Notes: generated by a model not told the origin, from the sequence alone. DNA of 49,756 bases from Ramlibacter sp. (GCF_028291745.1 NZ_JAQGNQ010000104.1:1-49756), one strand, 5' to 3'. Shown: positions 33,205-49,756, numbered from the stretch's first letter. Translations and numbers: made by a program.

Positions 33205-34591
33205 CCAGGCGGGCCGGTGCAGCCAGTGCACTCTTTTGCAGCACCGCATAGAAGAAGCCGTCGTGGTCACTGGGTCGATTGTCCGGGAGGGGCCCCTCCG
33301 ATCTCCCGTCGCGAGGCAATAAATGGCCAGGGCCGGGCCGCAAAGAGGCCGTGTTGTTGTGTGCAAGAAACGCCGCAATCTGGCTGTCCCCCTCGGCACG
33401 GAACACCGAGCAGGTGCAATAGACCAGCCGACCCCCAGGTTTCAACAGGGGCCACAGCGCAGTGAGCAGGCGCTTCTGCTGGGCCGCAAGCTGCGCGATG
33501 TCGCTCTCGCGCCGCAGCCAGCGCACGTCCGGATGACGGCGCACGATGCCCGATGCGGTGCAAGGTGCGTCGAGCAGGATCGCATCGAAGGGTTGGCCGT
33601 CCCACCAGGCGGCGGGCGCGCCGGCGTCGGCAGCGCTCACTTGCGCCTGCAGCCCCAGCCGTTGCAGATTCTGATGGATGCGTTCGCAACGAACCGGGTC
33701 CACGTCGAGCGCCAGGACTTGCGCAGTGGGCGCCAGCTCGCAGATGTGGGCGGTCTTGCCGCCCGGCGCGGCGCAGGCATCGAGCACCCGCGCGTGCTCC
33801 GGCAGCCCGGGCACCATCAGCTCCGCGGCCAGTTGCGCGCCGGCGTCCTGCACCGACCACAGGCCCTCGGCGAAGCCGGGGATCGCCTCCACGTGATGCG
33901 GCCGGTCGAGGATCAGCCCTTGCTGGCCCACCGGCTCCGTCTCGATGTGGCCGGCCCGCAGCAGGTCGCGCAGCGGGTCGCGCGAGATGCGGTGCAGGTT
34001 CACGCGCAGCGTCATCGGCGCGGGGCGGTTGTTGGCTTCCAGGATCTCCTGCCAGCGATCGGGATGATCCTGCTGCAGGCGGGCGATCCACCAGCCCGGA
34101 TGGTTCCAGCGCACCACGGGGTCGGATTCGGTGGCGGCCACCAGCGCATCGCGCTCGCGCAGGAAGCGGCGCAGGCAGGCGTTGATGAAGGCCTGCTGGT
34201 TGCGCGTTTCGGCAAAGCGCTTGGCCGCTTCCACCGCCTGGTCCACCAGCGTGAAGGGGGGATAGGGCGCGTCTTCTTCCTGCCAGGCGAGGGCGAGCGC
34301 GGTGCACAGCAAGGCATCGGCGGCGGGCGGTGGCGCGCGCGTGGCCAGTTGCCTGCGCAAGGCTTCGGCCCGACCGAGCTGGCGCAGCACATGGAAGGCC
34401 AGCGCCTGTGCGCCGGGCCGCACCTCGGCCGGCACGCGCGCGAGCGCCGGCGTGGCGGACTCGCCGCGGCGGATGCCTGCCAGCACGGAGGCGGCAGCAT
34501 GAAGCTGGCGCCACAGGGGAATCGGGGATGACAAATGACCTCGCTGCGCTTCGATGACGAATGACCGGACGGCCATTCTGTCATCCGTCAT
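33197..34591 (-). CDS. rsmB: 16S rRNA (cytosine-967-C5)-methyltransferase RsmB
   Basis: The 464-residue enzyme has an N-terminal NusB-like domain (about 27-150), a ferredoxin-like PUA-type linker, and a SAM-binding domain with DACAAPGGKTAHI. The two catalytic cysteines are C344 (DAPCTASG) and C394 (YCTCSVF). It methylates C967 of 16S rRNA. ATG 34591 overlaps the upstream flavoprotein stop (ATGA); ATG 34576 is an alternative. The first 24 residues (MTDDRMAVRSFVIEAQRGHL and on) are encoded by an ATGAC-type repeat and resemble nothing in the family, whose homology begins at LWRQLHAAA. Confidence 0.92.
   Translation of the reverse strand: MTDDRMAVRSFVIEAQRGHLSSPIPLWRQLHAAASVLAGIRRGESATPALARVPAEVRPGAQALAFHVLRQLGRAEALRRQLATRAPPPAADALLCTALALAWQEEDAPYPPFTLVDQAVEAAKRFAETRNQQAFINACLRRFLRERDALVAATESDPVVRWNHPGWWIARLQQDHPDRWQEILEANNRPAPMTLRVNLHRISRDPLRDLLRAGHIETEPVGQQGLILDRPHHVEAIPGFAEGLWSVQDAGAQLAAELMVPGLPEHARVLDACAAPGGKTAHICELAPTAQVLALDVDPVRCERIHQNLQRLGLQAQVSAADAGAPAAWWDGQPFDAILLDAPCTASGIVRRHPDVRWLRRESDIAQLAAQQKRLLTALWPLLKPGGRLVYCTCSVFRAEGDSQIAAFLAHNNTASLRPGPGHLLPRDGRSEGPLPDNRPSDHDGFFYAVLQKSALAAPARLDD
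34528..34591. repeat. ATGAC-type interspersed repeat at the rsmB start
   Basis: ATGAC-nn-ATGAC occurs twice in direct orientation (34528-34539 and 34554-34565), separated by a TCGCTGCGCTTCG spacer. It is followed by the inverted form GTCAT-nn-GTCAT (34580-34591), so the last two can pair as a hairpin. It looks like a dispersed intergenic repeat lying over the 5' codons of rsmB. Confidence 0.6.
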
Positions 34592-35865
34592 GACAAGGCA
34601 TCGGCCCAGATGTTGTGCGCCCAGTTCAGCGCATAGCGGCCCTCCTGCTCGCTGGCCGCGGCGCTCAGTCCGCCGGAGTTCGGCACCGCGATGTACGTCT
34701 TCAGTGCCGCGCTCCAGGCGTGCACGCTGGCCACGTGCATCACGCGCTGGTCGTCGACGAAGCTGTAGCAGGTGTTGGTGAGCACCGGGGCCGGATCGAC
34801 CGGCCAGCCGGACAGCTCGGCGACGATCGCCGCCGCCGCGACCTTGGCATGCGCGTTCGCCATGTGGCCGCTCTTGGGCATGGCGGGTGCCGCCTGCATG
34901 GCATCGCCGATCACGTGGATGTCGGGATGGACCGTCGACGCGAAGCTCAGGTAGTCGACACCGCACCAGCGCTGGCCGGCCATGTTGTTCAGGCCGGCCT
35001 GCACGGCGATGGCGCCGGCGCGCATGGGGGGCAGCACGTTCAGGACATCCGCCTTGACGTCCTCCTGCACCTCGAACTTCACCACGCCCGCCTGCGCATC
35101 GACCGAGAGCGCCTTGTGCTGCGGCCGGTACTCGATCATCCCCGGGTACTGCTCGGACCAGGCGCGGCGGAACAAGGCGCCTTTCGACACGATGTCGGGA
35201 TTGGCATCGAGCACCAGCACCTTGCTGCGCGGCTTGGCCTGCTTGAAGTACCAGGCGACCTGGCAGGCGCGCTCGTACGGGCCGGGCGGGCAGCGATAGG
35301 GCTGCTCGGGAATCGTGAGGGCGTAGACGCCGCCATCGGGCATCGCCTCGAGCTGCCGCCGCAGCGCCAGCGTCTCGGGCCCGGCCTTCCAGGCCTGCAG
35401 CACGCGGCCGCTGTCGTGCGCGGCACGCAGGCCCTCGATGGAGTCGAACATCAGGTCGACGCCGGGCGACAGCACCAGCTTCTCGTAGCCGATCACGGCG
35501 CCGCCGGCCAGCGTGACGGTGCGCCGCTGCGGATCGACGGCCTGCGCGAAGTCCTTCACCAGCGTCACGCCATGCGGGCGCGCAAGCCCGCTGTAAGGCA
35601 CCGTGAGTTCGGCCAGTTGCCGGCTGCCCCCCAGCACCAGGTTCGACAGCGGGCAGGAAATGAAAACCTCGTTCGGCTCGATCAACACGACATCGATGCG
35701 GTGATCCGACAGCAGGCGCACGTACTTGGCCGCGGTTGCCCCGCCGTAGCCGCCACCGATCACCACCACGCGCGCTCTCGCGGGCACTGCCGGCGTGGTG
35801 GCACATCCGGCCATGCCCAGAACGCCGCTGGCCGCCGCGCCCTTCAGCAGGGAACGTCTTTGCAT
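34588..35865 (-). CDS. Flavocytochrome c sulfide dehydrogenase-type flavoprotein (FccB-like)
   Basis: The 425-residue protein has a twin-arginine signal (QRRSLLKGAAASGVLGMAGC), an FAD fold (VVVIGGGYGGATAAKYVRLL), and the FccB hallmark YRCPPGPYERAC together with NTCYSF near the C-terminus; these hold the two cysteines that form the redox-active disulfide in FccB. It would oxidise sulfide or a similar reductant in the periplasm and pass electrons to the cytochrome c encoded just upstream. ATG 35865 with GAGGGG before it is preferred to an in-frame GTG at 35871. No sox gene is in view. Confidence 0.85.
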   Translation of the reverse strand: MQRRSLLKGAAASGVLGMAGCATTPAVPARARVVVIGGGYGGATAAKYVRLLSDHRIDVVLIEPNEVFISCPLSNLVLGGSRQLAELTVPYSGLARPHGVTLVKDFAQAVDPQRRTVTLAGGAVIGYEKLVLSPGVDLMFDSIEGLRAAHDSGRVLQAWKAGPETLALRRQLEAMPDGGVYALTIPEQPYRCPPGPYERACQVAWYFKQAKPRSKVLVLDANPDIVSKGALFRRAWSEQYPGMIEYRPQHKALSVDAQAGVVKFEVQEDVKADVLNVLPPMRAGAIAVQAGLNNMAGQRWCGVDYLSFASTVHPDIHVIGDAMQAAPAMPKSGHMANAHAKVAAAAIVAELSGWPVDPAPVLTNTCYSFVDDQRVMHVASVHAWSAALKTYIAVPNSGGLSAAASEQEGRYALNWAHNIWADALS

Positions 35866-35874
35866 GGGCACCCC

Positions 35875-36261
35875 TCAGTGTTGTGCGGCGAACCAGGCCG
35901 CGAGTTGCTCCAGCTGCGGGTCGCTGTAGCCGCGGGCCAGCTGCTGCATGATGGTCGATGGCCGCGTGCCGGCCTTGAAGGCCTGCAGCTGCGCCAGCAG
36001 CAGTTCGCGTGGCATGCCCGCCAGCGAAGGCAGGGCAGCACCAGACGCCGCGTGGCCGTCGGTGCCGTGGCACTGCGCGCAGTTGGCGGCGAGGGTGCGG
36101 ACGTAGAGCGTCTCTTGCTGGCCATGTGCGCTGGACGCGATGATCAGCGCGATCGACGCCGCGGCTGTTCGTAGGGTGGGATGCCGCAGGCAGCCCACCA
36201 TGCGCCGAAACGGTGGGGTGCCTCCGGCATCCCACCCTACGTCGACGCCATACGTCTTCAT
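35875..36261 (-). CDS. Monohaem cytochrome c (FccA/SoxE-like) with repeat-encoded N-terminus
   Basis: The 128-residue product has one haem motif CAQCH (61-65) and a likely axial methionine in STIMQQLARGYSDPQLEQLAAWF, like the small cytochromes paired with FccB flavoproteins. A signal sequence (RTAAASIALIIASSAHGQQ) precedes it. Residues 8-31 are encoded by a 70-bp palindrome. Start at ATG 36261 overlaps the LemA stop (TGATG); the only other in-frame ATG, 36201, lies in the palindrome loop. Either way the repeat supplies the n-region of the signal peptide. The stop is nine bases before the flavoprotein ATG. Confidence 0.8.
   Translation of the reverse strand: MKTYGVDVGWDAGGTPPFRRMVGCLRHPTLRTAAASIALIIASSAHGQQETLYVRTLAANCAQCHGTDGHAASGAALPSLAGMPRELLLAQLQAFKAGTRPSTIMQQLARGYSDPQLEQLAAWFAAQH
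36171..36240. repeat. 70-bp palindromic repeat inside the cytochrome c gene
   Basis: Perfect 15-bp outer arms (GTAGGGTGGGATGCC at 36171-36185 and its complement at 36226-36240) enclose inner 12-bp arms with one mismatch (AGGCAGCCCACC and GGTGGGGTGCCT) and a 12-base loop. The GTAGGGTGGG outer arm is of a type I recall in dispersed bacterial palindromic repeats. It is fully translated in the cytochrome frame. Confidence 0.9.
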
Positions 36262-36824
36262 CACGACTGCGCCCTCACCCCGCGCGCCGGGTGGAACCCG
36301 AACAGCCACGCCAACAGCACCGCCGGAAACTGCGCGATCGCCTCGTTGTACTCGGCGACGGCGGAATTGAAGTTCACGGCCGCGGCCAGCGTCATGCGCG
36401 CGCGCTGCTGGCGCTCGGTGCTGAAATTTTCCGGCAGGCGCGGGCCGGCCAGGTCGTGCGCGTCGTCGTGCTCGGCACGGTCCCACGCCATCGCCAGCAC
36501 CTCCTGCGCGGCGCCGAGGGCGGCGATGCGATCGGGATCGAGCGGCCGCGCCTTGGCCGACTGCAGCGTGGCCGCCAGTTGCGCGGCCGCTCCCTGCAGC
36601 CCGCCCCAGAAGGCGCTGCCGCCGGAGAACTGCGAGGCCGGCTGATCCTCTTCCGGCGGGATGCATTCCTGCGCCAGCTGCAGTTGCCGGGTGAGCTCGG
36701 CCTCCAGCTTGGCGAAAGTCGTCTTGGCCTGCGACCGCAGCCGCACGAGCCGGTTGTAGGCGCCGACCACCCAGAACACGCCGACGGCGGCGACGCCCCA
36801 GGGAAGCAGGTGAGCTGTCTGCAT
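36261..36824 (-). CDS. LemA family protein
   Basis: The 187-residue protein has one N-terminal membrane helix (about 8-22) followed by YNRLVRLRSQAKTTFAKLEAELTRQLQLAQECIP and, at the end, VNFNSAVAEYNEAIAQFPAVLLAWLFGFHPARG. Both are LemA signatures. The role of LemA proteins is not established. GGAGG lies a few bases before ATG 36824. The stop overlaps the cytochrome c start by one base, linking it to the flavocytochrome pair. An intrinsic terminator separates it from rpoC. Confidence 0.85.
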   Translation of the reverse strand: MQTAHLLPWGVAAVGVFWVVGAYNRLVRLRSQAKTTFAKLEAELTRQLQLAQECIPPEEDQPASQFSGGSAFWGGLQGAAAQLAATLQSAKARPLDPDRIAALGAAQEVLAMAWDRAEHDDAHDLAGPRLPENFSTERQQRARMTLAAAVNFNSAVAEYNEAIAQFPAVLLAWLFGFHPARGVRAQS

Positions 36825-36846
36825 GGTCCTCCGCTTTGCAGCAAAG

Positions 36847-36882
36847 AAAAACGGGCGCCACCCCCGGGAAGGGATGGCGCCC
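36847..36882 (-). terminator. Intrinsic terminator after rpoC
   Basis: On the minus strand GGGCGCCA (36882-36875) pairs with TGGCGCCC (36860-36853), followed by GTTTTTC. It lies about 27 bases after the rpoC stop and ends the tuf-rpoC transcription unit. Confidence 0.85.
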
Positions 36883-36908
36883 GCAGTGTAGAGGCAAACC
36901 GCTGTTTT

Positions 36909-41138
<4,230 letters not shown>

Positions 41139-41162
41139 TGAATTGAATCCTTCCTGTCTTGC

Positions 41163-45275
<4,113 letters not shown>

Positions 45276-45510
45276 GAAGTCTCCGGGCTAGGAATCACGA
45301 GGATTCGGCAACTGTCGCGCGCCAGGCGGGGCGCATTCTTGGCGGGTTGGCCACTACCAACCTTGGCGGACGGCACCGCATTGCACGGCGCCCGAACCAA
45401 GCAGTCTTCTGCAGTCGGATCAGAAAACACTAGGGAATCGGTTGGAGGTTTGCACGAGAGCGTTGGTTCTCTGCAAATCCACCCGATTTCCTGGTGGTCT
45501 CTACAAGCAG

Positions 45511-45543
45511 CAAAGGCTGGAGGCCTTTGCAGGGCCTCCAGCC
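45511..45543 (-). terminator. Attenuator-type hairpin between rplL and rpoB
   Basis: On the minus strand GGCTGGAGGCC pairs perfectly with GGCCTCCAGCC (45543-45533 with 45525-45515) around a seven-base loop, followed only by TTTGC. The weak U-tract, about 18 bases after the rplL stop, fits partial termination, as known at rplL-rpoB in enteric bacteria. The remaining bases up to rpoB show no ORF. Confidence 0.6.
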
Positions 45544-45560
45544 TTCCAGGGTGAACGCAA

Positions 45561-45938
<378 letters not shown>

Positions 45939-45980
45939 TTTGAACTTTCCTGAATAAGTTGGTGTTGAGCAGGGCTGTTA

Positions 45981-46502
45981 TCAAGCAGCAGCCGGCTCTT
46001 CCGTTTGAGCCGCCGGCTCTTCCCGTTTTTTCGCCAGAGCGCCCAGCACGACTGCGGTGCGGGAGATGGGCGACATCAGCAAGCCGCAAAGCTGCGCCAG
46101 CAGAACTTCCTTGGAGGGAATGTTCGCCAGCTGCTTGACGCCGTTGACATCCAGGGCCTTGCCCGCGAACGCACCACCGCGAATGACCAGCTTGTCGTTG
46201 GTCTTCGCGAAGTCGGCCACCACCTTGGCGGCGGCCACAGCGTCCACGGAGAAGCCGTAGATCAGCGGACCGGTCATCTGGTCACCGATCACTTCGAACT
46301 GGCTGCCCGCAACGGCGCGGCGGGCCAGGGTGTTCTTCAGAACACTCAGGTCCACGCCAGCGCCGCGCGCGGCAACGCGCAGCTTCGTCATGTCGGCGAC
46401 CGTGATGCCGCGGTATTCCGCCATCACCAGCGTTTGAGCTTTAGCGGCGAGAGCGGTCACTTCTTCAACGACCGCGTGCTTCTCACTGCGATTCAGACTC
46501 AA
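45981..46502 (-). CDS. rplJ: 50S ribosomal protein L10
   Basis: The 173-residue stalk base protein begins [42 protein letters not shown] and ends in a helix for binding L7/L12 dimers ([17 protein letters not shown]). GAAGGAG lies before ATG 46502. Upstream is a 297-base leader that resembles the L10 autoregulatory leader. Confidence 0.99.
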   Translation of the reverse strand: MSLNRSEKHAVVEEVTALAAKAQTLVMAEYRGITVADMTKLRVAARGAGVDLSVLKNTLARRAVAGSQFEVIGDQMTGPLIYGFSVDAVAAAKVVADFAKTNDKLVIRGGAFAGKALDVNGVKQLANIPSKEVLLAQLCGLLMSPISRTAVVLGALAKKREEPAAQTEEPAAA

Positions 46503-46690
46503 GGTCTACTCCTTCAATTGCGCTTGGGGTTGCCCCGTTTGCGCGCCCTTGTTTCAGCGACCAACCGTCTTCAGAAATCTCACGAGATCTTTCAGTCAGC
46601 GGGATCGCCATCTGCGTTGGCTGTCCGGAGCCGGAGGCGACCTCCGATCTCTCGCGATTAAGAGGCTCGCGCCTCGCCAACGGTCTTGGA
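46503..46690 (-). promoter_or_regulatory. L10 leader (rplJ-rplL autoregulatory RNA element)
   Basis: On the minus strand AGACCGTTGGCG (46686-46675) can pair with CCAACGCAGATGG (46620-46608), followed by GATCCCGCTGA and GGTTGGTCGCTGAAACAAG. This layout matches my recollection of the L10-L12 binding leader that represses rplJ translation in Proteobacteria. Other hairpins lie between the arms (GAGGTCGCCTCCGGCTCCGG region). No ORF is supported in the gap. Confidence 0.6.
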
Positions 46691-46753
46691 TGGCCCACCG
46701 GTTGCCCGGTGGCCCACCACACCGGCCAGGTTGCCCCGGCCAATCATGATCAG

Positions 46754-46792
46754 AGGTGCCCGAGCAGCGCGCTGCGCGCTCCTCAGGCACCT
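46754..46792 (-). other. Long hairpin just after rplA
   Basis: AGGTGCC and GGCACCT form the base of a stem of about 18 bp, with inner arms GAG-n-AGCGCG and CGCGCT-n-CTC, starting seven bases after the rplA stop. No U-tract follows, so it is a processing or stability element rather than a classical terminator. Confidence 0.5.
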
Positions 46793-46799
46793 GGTAGTG

Positions 46800-47513
46800 C
46801 TACGCCGCCTGACCCGGCGTGGCGTTCAGCGTCTGGATGTCGACGCGCACGCCGAGGCCCATCGTCGACGACACGGCCACCTTGCGCAGGTACACACCCT
46901 TGCTGGTCGCCGGCTTGGACTTGTTCAGCGCATCGATCAGCGCCAGCAGGTTGCCGTGCAGCTTGTCCGAGTCGAACGAGCGGCGGCCGAGCGTGGCGTG
47001 GATGATGCCGGCCTTGTCGGCGCGGTACTGCACCTGGCCGGCCTTGGCGTTCTTCACCGCGGTGGCGACGTCGGGCGTGACGGTGCCGACCTTCGGGTTC
47101 GGCATCAGGCCGCGCGGGCCCAGGATCTGGCCCAGCGTACCGACCACGCGCATGGCGTCCGGCGCGGCGATCACCACGTCGAAAGGCATGTCGCCAGCCT
47201 TCACACGGGCAGCCAGATCGTCCATGCCGACGATGTCGGCGCCGGCGGCCTTGGCTTCTTCAGCCTTGGCGCCCTGGGCGAATACGGCCACGCGCTTGGT
47301 CTTGCCGGTGCCATTGGGCATCACGACGGCGCCGCGAACGACCTGGTCCGACTTCTTCGGGTCGATGCCCAGCTGCACGGCCACGTCGATCGATTCATCG
47401 AACTTGGCGGTGGCGGCATCCTTCACCAGACCCAGGGCGTCGCCCAGCGGGTACAGCTTGTTGCTGTCGACCTTGCCTTGCAGGGCCTTCTGTTTTTTGG
47501 TGAGCTTGGTCAT
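46800..47513 (-). CDS. rplA: 50S ribosomal protein L1
   Basis: The 237-residue protein starts [27 protein letters not shown] and contains the L1 core segments [22 protein letters not shown] and MGLGVRVD near the end. L1 forms the mobile stalk that handles deacylated tRNA and represses its own operon. The start overlaps the rplK stop by one base (TAATG). Confidence 0.99.
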   Translation of the reverse strand: MTKLTKKQKALQGKVDSNKLYPLGDALGLVKDAATAKFDESIDVAVQLGIDPKKSDQVVRGAVVMPNGTGKTKRVAVFAQGAKAEEAKAAGADIVGMDDLAARVKAGDMPFDVVIAAPDAMRVVGTLGQILGPRGLMPNPKVGTVTPDVATAVKNAKAGQVQYRADKAGIIHATLGRRSFDSDKLHGNLLALIDALNKSKPATSKGVYLRKVAVSSTMGLGVRVDIQTLNATPGQAA

Positions 47514-47944
47514 TACACGCCTTCCACAGTCACGCCCATCGAACGGGCAGAGCCAGCCAGGGTGCGCACCGCGGCGTTGATGTCCGCGGCGTTCATGTCC
47601 TTGAGCTTGGTCTTCGCAATTTCCTCGAGCTGGGCCCGGGTGATCTTGCCGACCTTGTTGTTGTGCGGCGTGGCAGATCCCTTGTCCAGCTTGATGGCCT
47701 TCTTGATCAGGACCGTCGCGGGCGGGGTCTTGATGATGAAGGTGAAGCTCTTGTCCGCGTACGCAGTGATCACCACCGGCAGCGGCAGACCGGGCTCGAC
47801 GCCCTGGGTCTGGGCGTTGAACGCCTTGCAGAACTCCATGATGTTAAGGCCACGCTGGCCCAGCGCCGGGCCGATCGGCGGCGACGGATTGGCTTTACCA
47901 GCTGGCACTTGCAGCTTGACAAAACCGACGATTTTTTTCGCCAT
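47513..47944 (-). CDS. rplK: 50S ribosomal protein L11
   Basis: The 143-residue protein ([43 protein letters not shown]) is a complete L11 with the proline-rich N-terminal factor-sensing domain and the rRNA-binding C-terminal domain ([16 protein letters not shown]). AAGGAG precedes ATG 47944. It overlaps rplA by one base. Confidence 0.99.
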   Translation of the reverse strand: MAKKIVGFVKLQVPAGKANPSPPIGPALGQRGLNIMEFCKAFNAQTQGVEPGLPLPVVITAYADKSFTFIIKTPPATVLIKKAIKLDKGSATPHNNKVGKITRAQLEEIAKTKLKDMNAADINAAVRTLAGSARSMGVTVEGV

Positions 47945-48030
47945 GGTTTCTTACTCCTTGCGGGTGATAGCGCCTGGGCTCTGGTCTTTCACAACCTGCC
48001 TCGGCTCCCCGGGGTTTGACAGCTCAGGAA

Positions 48031-48062
48031 AAGCATTTCGCGCCGAGCTGAAAGGCGCGAAA
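48031..48062 (-). terminator. Terminator-like hairpin between nusG and rplK
   Basis: On the minus strand TTTCGCGCC (48062-48054) pairs with GGCGCGAAA (48044-48036) around nine bases, followed by TGCTTTTCC. It lies six bases after the nusG stop and may separate secE-nusG from the ribosomal genes or act as a partial terminator. Confidence 0.55.
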
Positions 48063-48068
48063 GCGGCG

Positions 48069-48665
48069 TCAGGTCTTTTCGACCTGACTGAATTCCAGTT
48101 CGACCGGCGTCGCACGTCCGAAGATCGTGACCGACACGCGGACCTTGTTCTTTTCGTAGTTCACTTCTTCCACGGTGCCGTTGAAGTCGGTGAACGGGCC
48201 GTCCTTGACGCGAACGTATTCGCCGACCACGAACTCCACCTTGTGGCGCGGCTTCTCGGTGCCCTCTTCCATCTGGCCGAGGATCTTGCCCACTTCCTCT
48301 TCTGAAATGGGCGCGGGGCGATTCTTCGCGCCGCCGACGAAGCCGGTCACCTTGTTGGTGTGCTTGACTAGGTGCCAGGTGTCGTCGTTCATGATCATCT
48401 GGACCAGCACGTAACCCGGATAGAAGCGCCGCTCGGACGTCTTCTTCTGGCCGTTCTTGATCTCGACCACTTCTTCCGTCGGCACCAGGATCTCGCCGAA
48501 CATGTCCTGCATGCCGGCCCGCATGATGCGTTCGCGGATATTGCGCTCGACGGCCTTTTCCATGCCGGAGTAGGCATGGACCACGTACCAGCGCAGATCC
48601 GGGTTCACCGGCTTGGCCGGGGTCTCGGGCTGCGAATCGCCCGCGAGGGTTTCGATTTCACTCAT
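48069..48665 (-). CDS. nusG: Transcription termination/antitermination factor NusG
   Basis: The 198-residue protein has the NGN domain ([57 protein letters not shown]) and a C-terminal KOW domain ([38 protein letters not shown]). It binds RNA polymerase, Rho and ribosomal S10. ATG 48665 overlaps the secE stop (TAATG); an in-frame start four codons earlier lies inside secE. Confidence 0.99.
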   Translation of the reverse strand: MSEIETLAGDSQPETPAKPVNPDLRWYVVHAYSGMEKAVERNIRERIMRAGMQDMFGEILVPTEEVVEIKNGQKKTSERRFYPGYVLVQMIMNDDTWHLVKHTNKVTGFVGGAKNRPAPISEEEVGKILGQMEEGTEKPRHKVEFVVGEYVRVKDGPFTDFNGTVEEVNYEKNKVRVSVTIFGRATPVELEFSQVEKT

Positions 48666-49048
48666 TACTTTTTCCACCCAAGAATCGCGTCATAGAACAG
48701 CCACTCGAGCGTCTTGTCGGTGAGCCACAGGAACAGCGCCATGATCACGACGAAGCCGAACACATAGGCCGTCATCTGGATGGCCTCCTTGCGGGTCGGC
48801 CAGACGACCTTCTTGACCTCTTTCCACGCGTCGCGGCCGAAGGCCACGAACTGCTTGCCGGGCTCGGAGACCATGAACACCACCACGGCGGCAGCCAGGC
48901 CAACGATCAAGGCGCCCCATTGCGCGATCTGGCCTTGCTTGCCGAGCAGGTAGAAGGCCACCAGGGCGGCGATGACCAGCGCGAATGCCGCGGCCAGCTT
49001 GGCCTTGTCGGCGCTGGTACTGACGGTTTCAACTTGAGAAGTGGCCAT
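48665..49048 (-). CDS. secE: Preprotein translocase subunit SecE
   Basis: The 127-residue protein has three membrane helices (about 15-33, 38-56 and 92-112) and the SecE signature [23 protein letters not shown] before the last helix. It stabilises SecY in the translocon. Three helices match the enteric form. It is co-translated with nusG through a one-base overlap. Confidence 0.97.
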   Translation of the reverse strand: MATSQVETVSTSADKAKLAAAFALVIAALVAFYLLGKQGQIAQWGALIVGLAAAVVVFMVSEPGKQFVAFGRDAWKEVKKVVWPTRKEAIQMTAYVFGFVVIMALFLWLTDKTLEWLFYDAILGWKK

Positions 49049-49080
49049 TTGCCGCGTTTTCCTGACTTCAGTTCACTGCG

Positions 49081-49117
49081 TCTCTAGAAGAGACTAACCC
49101 GCCGGGTCACGGCGGGT
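49081..49117 (-). other. Paired stem-loops between tRNA-Trp and secE
   Basis: ACCCGCC-n7-GGCGGGT (49097-49117) and TCTCT-AGA-AGAGA (49081-49093) form two adjacent stems upstream of secE. On the minus strand no U-tract follows; on the plus strand CTTTTC follows the larger stem. They probably mark processing of the tRNA-secE transcript. Confidence 0.35.
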
Positions 49118-49170
49118 CTTTTCTGCGCTCCCGTCACGGTCGGTGATGGGCTTGTTGGTTGCCACTCAGG

Positions 49171-49246
49171 TGGCAGGGGCAGTAGGAATCGAACCTACAA
49201 CCTTCGGTTTTGGAGACCGACGCTCTGCCAATTGAGCTATACCCCT
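49171..49246 (-). tRNA. trnW: tRNA-Trp (anticodon CCA)
   Basis: The 76-base gene begins AGGGGTATAGCTCAATTGG, has the anticodon arm GTCGGTCT-CCA-AAACCGA, the T-arm GGTTCGATTCC and an encoded CCA end. It lies between tuf and secE, its conserved position in Betaproteobacteria, and no terminator separates it from tuf, so it is probably processed from a tuf-secE transcript. Confidence 0.97.
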
Positions 49247-49311
49247 GTATCCGTGTATCCGCTTCGCTCCGACAGAAAACGTCCCCGCTGCGCGTGGCCG
49301 TCCTGCGATTT

Positions 49312-49756
49312 TTATTCGAGAATCTTTGCGACCACGCCGGAGCCGACAGTCTTGCCGCCCTCGCGGATGGCGAAGCGCAGGCCTTCCTGCATGGCGATCG
49401 GGTTGATCAGCTTGACCGTGATCGACACGTTGTCGCCCGGCATGACCATTTCCTTGTCCTTGGGCAACTCGATGGCGCCTGTCACGTCCGTGGTGCGGAA
49501 GTAGAACTGGGGCCGGTAGTTGTTGAAGAACGGTGTGTGGCGCCCGCCTTCGTCCTTGCTCAGCACGTAGACCTCGGCGGTGAAGTGCGTGTGCGGCTTG
49601 ATGGAGCCGGGCTTACACAGCACCTGGCCGCGCTCGACCTCTTCGCGCTTGGTGCCGCGCAGCAGGATACCGACGTTGTCGCCGGCCTGGCCCTGGTCCA
49701 GCAGCTTGCGGAACATCTCGACTCCGGTGCAGGTGGTCTTGAGCGTGGGCTTGATG
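49312..49756 (-). CDS. tuf: Elongation factor Tu, C-terminal part
   Basis: The frame runs off the right edge; about 147 C-terminal residues are present, from [21 protein letters not shown] to [10 protein letters not shown]. This covers most of domain 2 and all of domain 3 ([44 protein letters not shown]). EF-Tu delivers aminoacyl-tRNA to the ribosome. Position before tRNA-Trp and secE marks it as the tufB copy. Confidence 0.98.
   Translation of the reverse strand, partial: IKPTLKTTCTGVEMFRKLLDQGQAGDNVGILLRGTKREEVERGQVLCKPGSIKPHTHFTAEVYVLSKDEGGRHTPFFNNYRPQFYFRTTDVTGAIELPKDKEMVMPGDNVSITVKLINPIAMQEGLRFAIREGGKTVGSGVVAKILE

Noticed and set aside
33197..36235. A 1012-codon reading for rsmB extending through the flavoprotein gene
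   Set aside because: The upstream two-thirds is antisense-frame noise over two convincing genes; RsmB homology begins near 34515.

Overview
The window is high-GC DNA from a betaproteobacterium of the order Burkholderiales. Gene content and protein style point to the Comamonadaceae (Ramlibacter/Variovorax-like), but no rRNA gene is present to confirm this. Support comes from the tufB-trnW-secE-nusG-rplKAJL-rpoBC block, a short NtrX without an AAA+ domain, a Bug-type (TctC) solute receptor, and a type II secretion cluster with gspC transcribed divergently.

Layout. 1-2443: end of coq7, an OsmC-family gene, a candidate small RNA with anti-Shine-Dalgarno motifs and a strong terminator, then ilvA. 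2447-12078: a type II secretion locus, gspC on the minus strand and gspG-H-I-J-K-L-M-N-D-E on the plus strand; gspF is not in the window. 12086-15642: two small low-complexity genes, a HAD-type haloacid dehalogenase, an MCE-domain protein plus outer-membrane-type auxiliary lipoprotein without the ABC permease and ATPase, and a cytochrome b561. 15884-19288: three small genes, a UPF0149/SEC-C protein, a zinc-binding metallopeptidase and a receiver-only response regulator. 19430-24508: an FAD monooxygenase and a LysR regulator divergent from a Bug receptor-cupin-amidase operon. 24534-29141: stand-alone iscS, an unrecognised membrane protein, and a TPR/O-GlcNAc-transferase-like gene of lower GC beside tRNA-Phe. 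29423-36824 (all minus): LemA-like protein, cytochrome c and flavocytochrome c flavoprotein, rsmB, DUF4390, ntrY, ntrX, tRNA-Phe. 36909-49756 (all minus): tuf (partial), tRNA-Trp, secE, nusG, rplK, rplA, rplJ, rplL, rpoB, rpoC.

Functional logic. The gsp genes overlap or abut and form one unit for pseudopilus (G-K), inner-membrane platform (C, L, M, N), outer-membrane secretin (D) and ATPase (E). The LysR locus resembles a small-organic-acid or amide uptake and hydrolysis module. The minus-strand block from LemA to NtrX is tightly overlapped, so transcription may run through sulfide-type electron transfer, 16S rRNA methylation and the NtrYX two-component system.

Most unusual observations: (i) a 59-bp tandem repeat between gspH and gspI, where copy 1 is a 20-codon translationally coupled mini-ORF and copy 2 is fused in frame as the gspI leader; (ii) a 70-bp near-perfect palindrome translated as part of the N-terminus of a c-type cytochrome; (iii) a symmetric -10 element in the 21-bp gspC/gspG gap that fits two divergent leaderless promoters; (iv) an ATGAC-type repeat forming the first codons of rsmB; (v) a 54-residue tandem duplication in the MCE protein. 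All calls come from reading the sequence; no database search was run.
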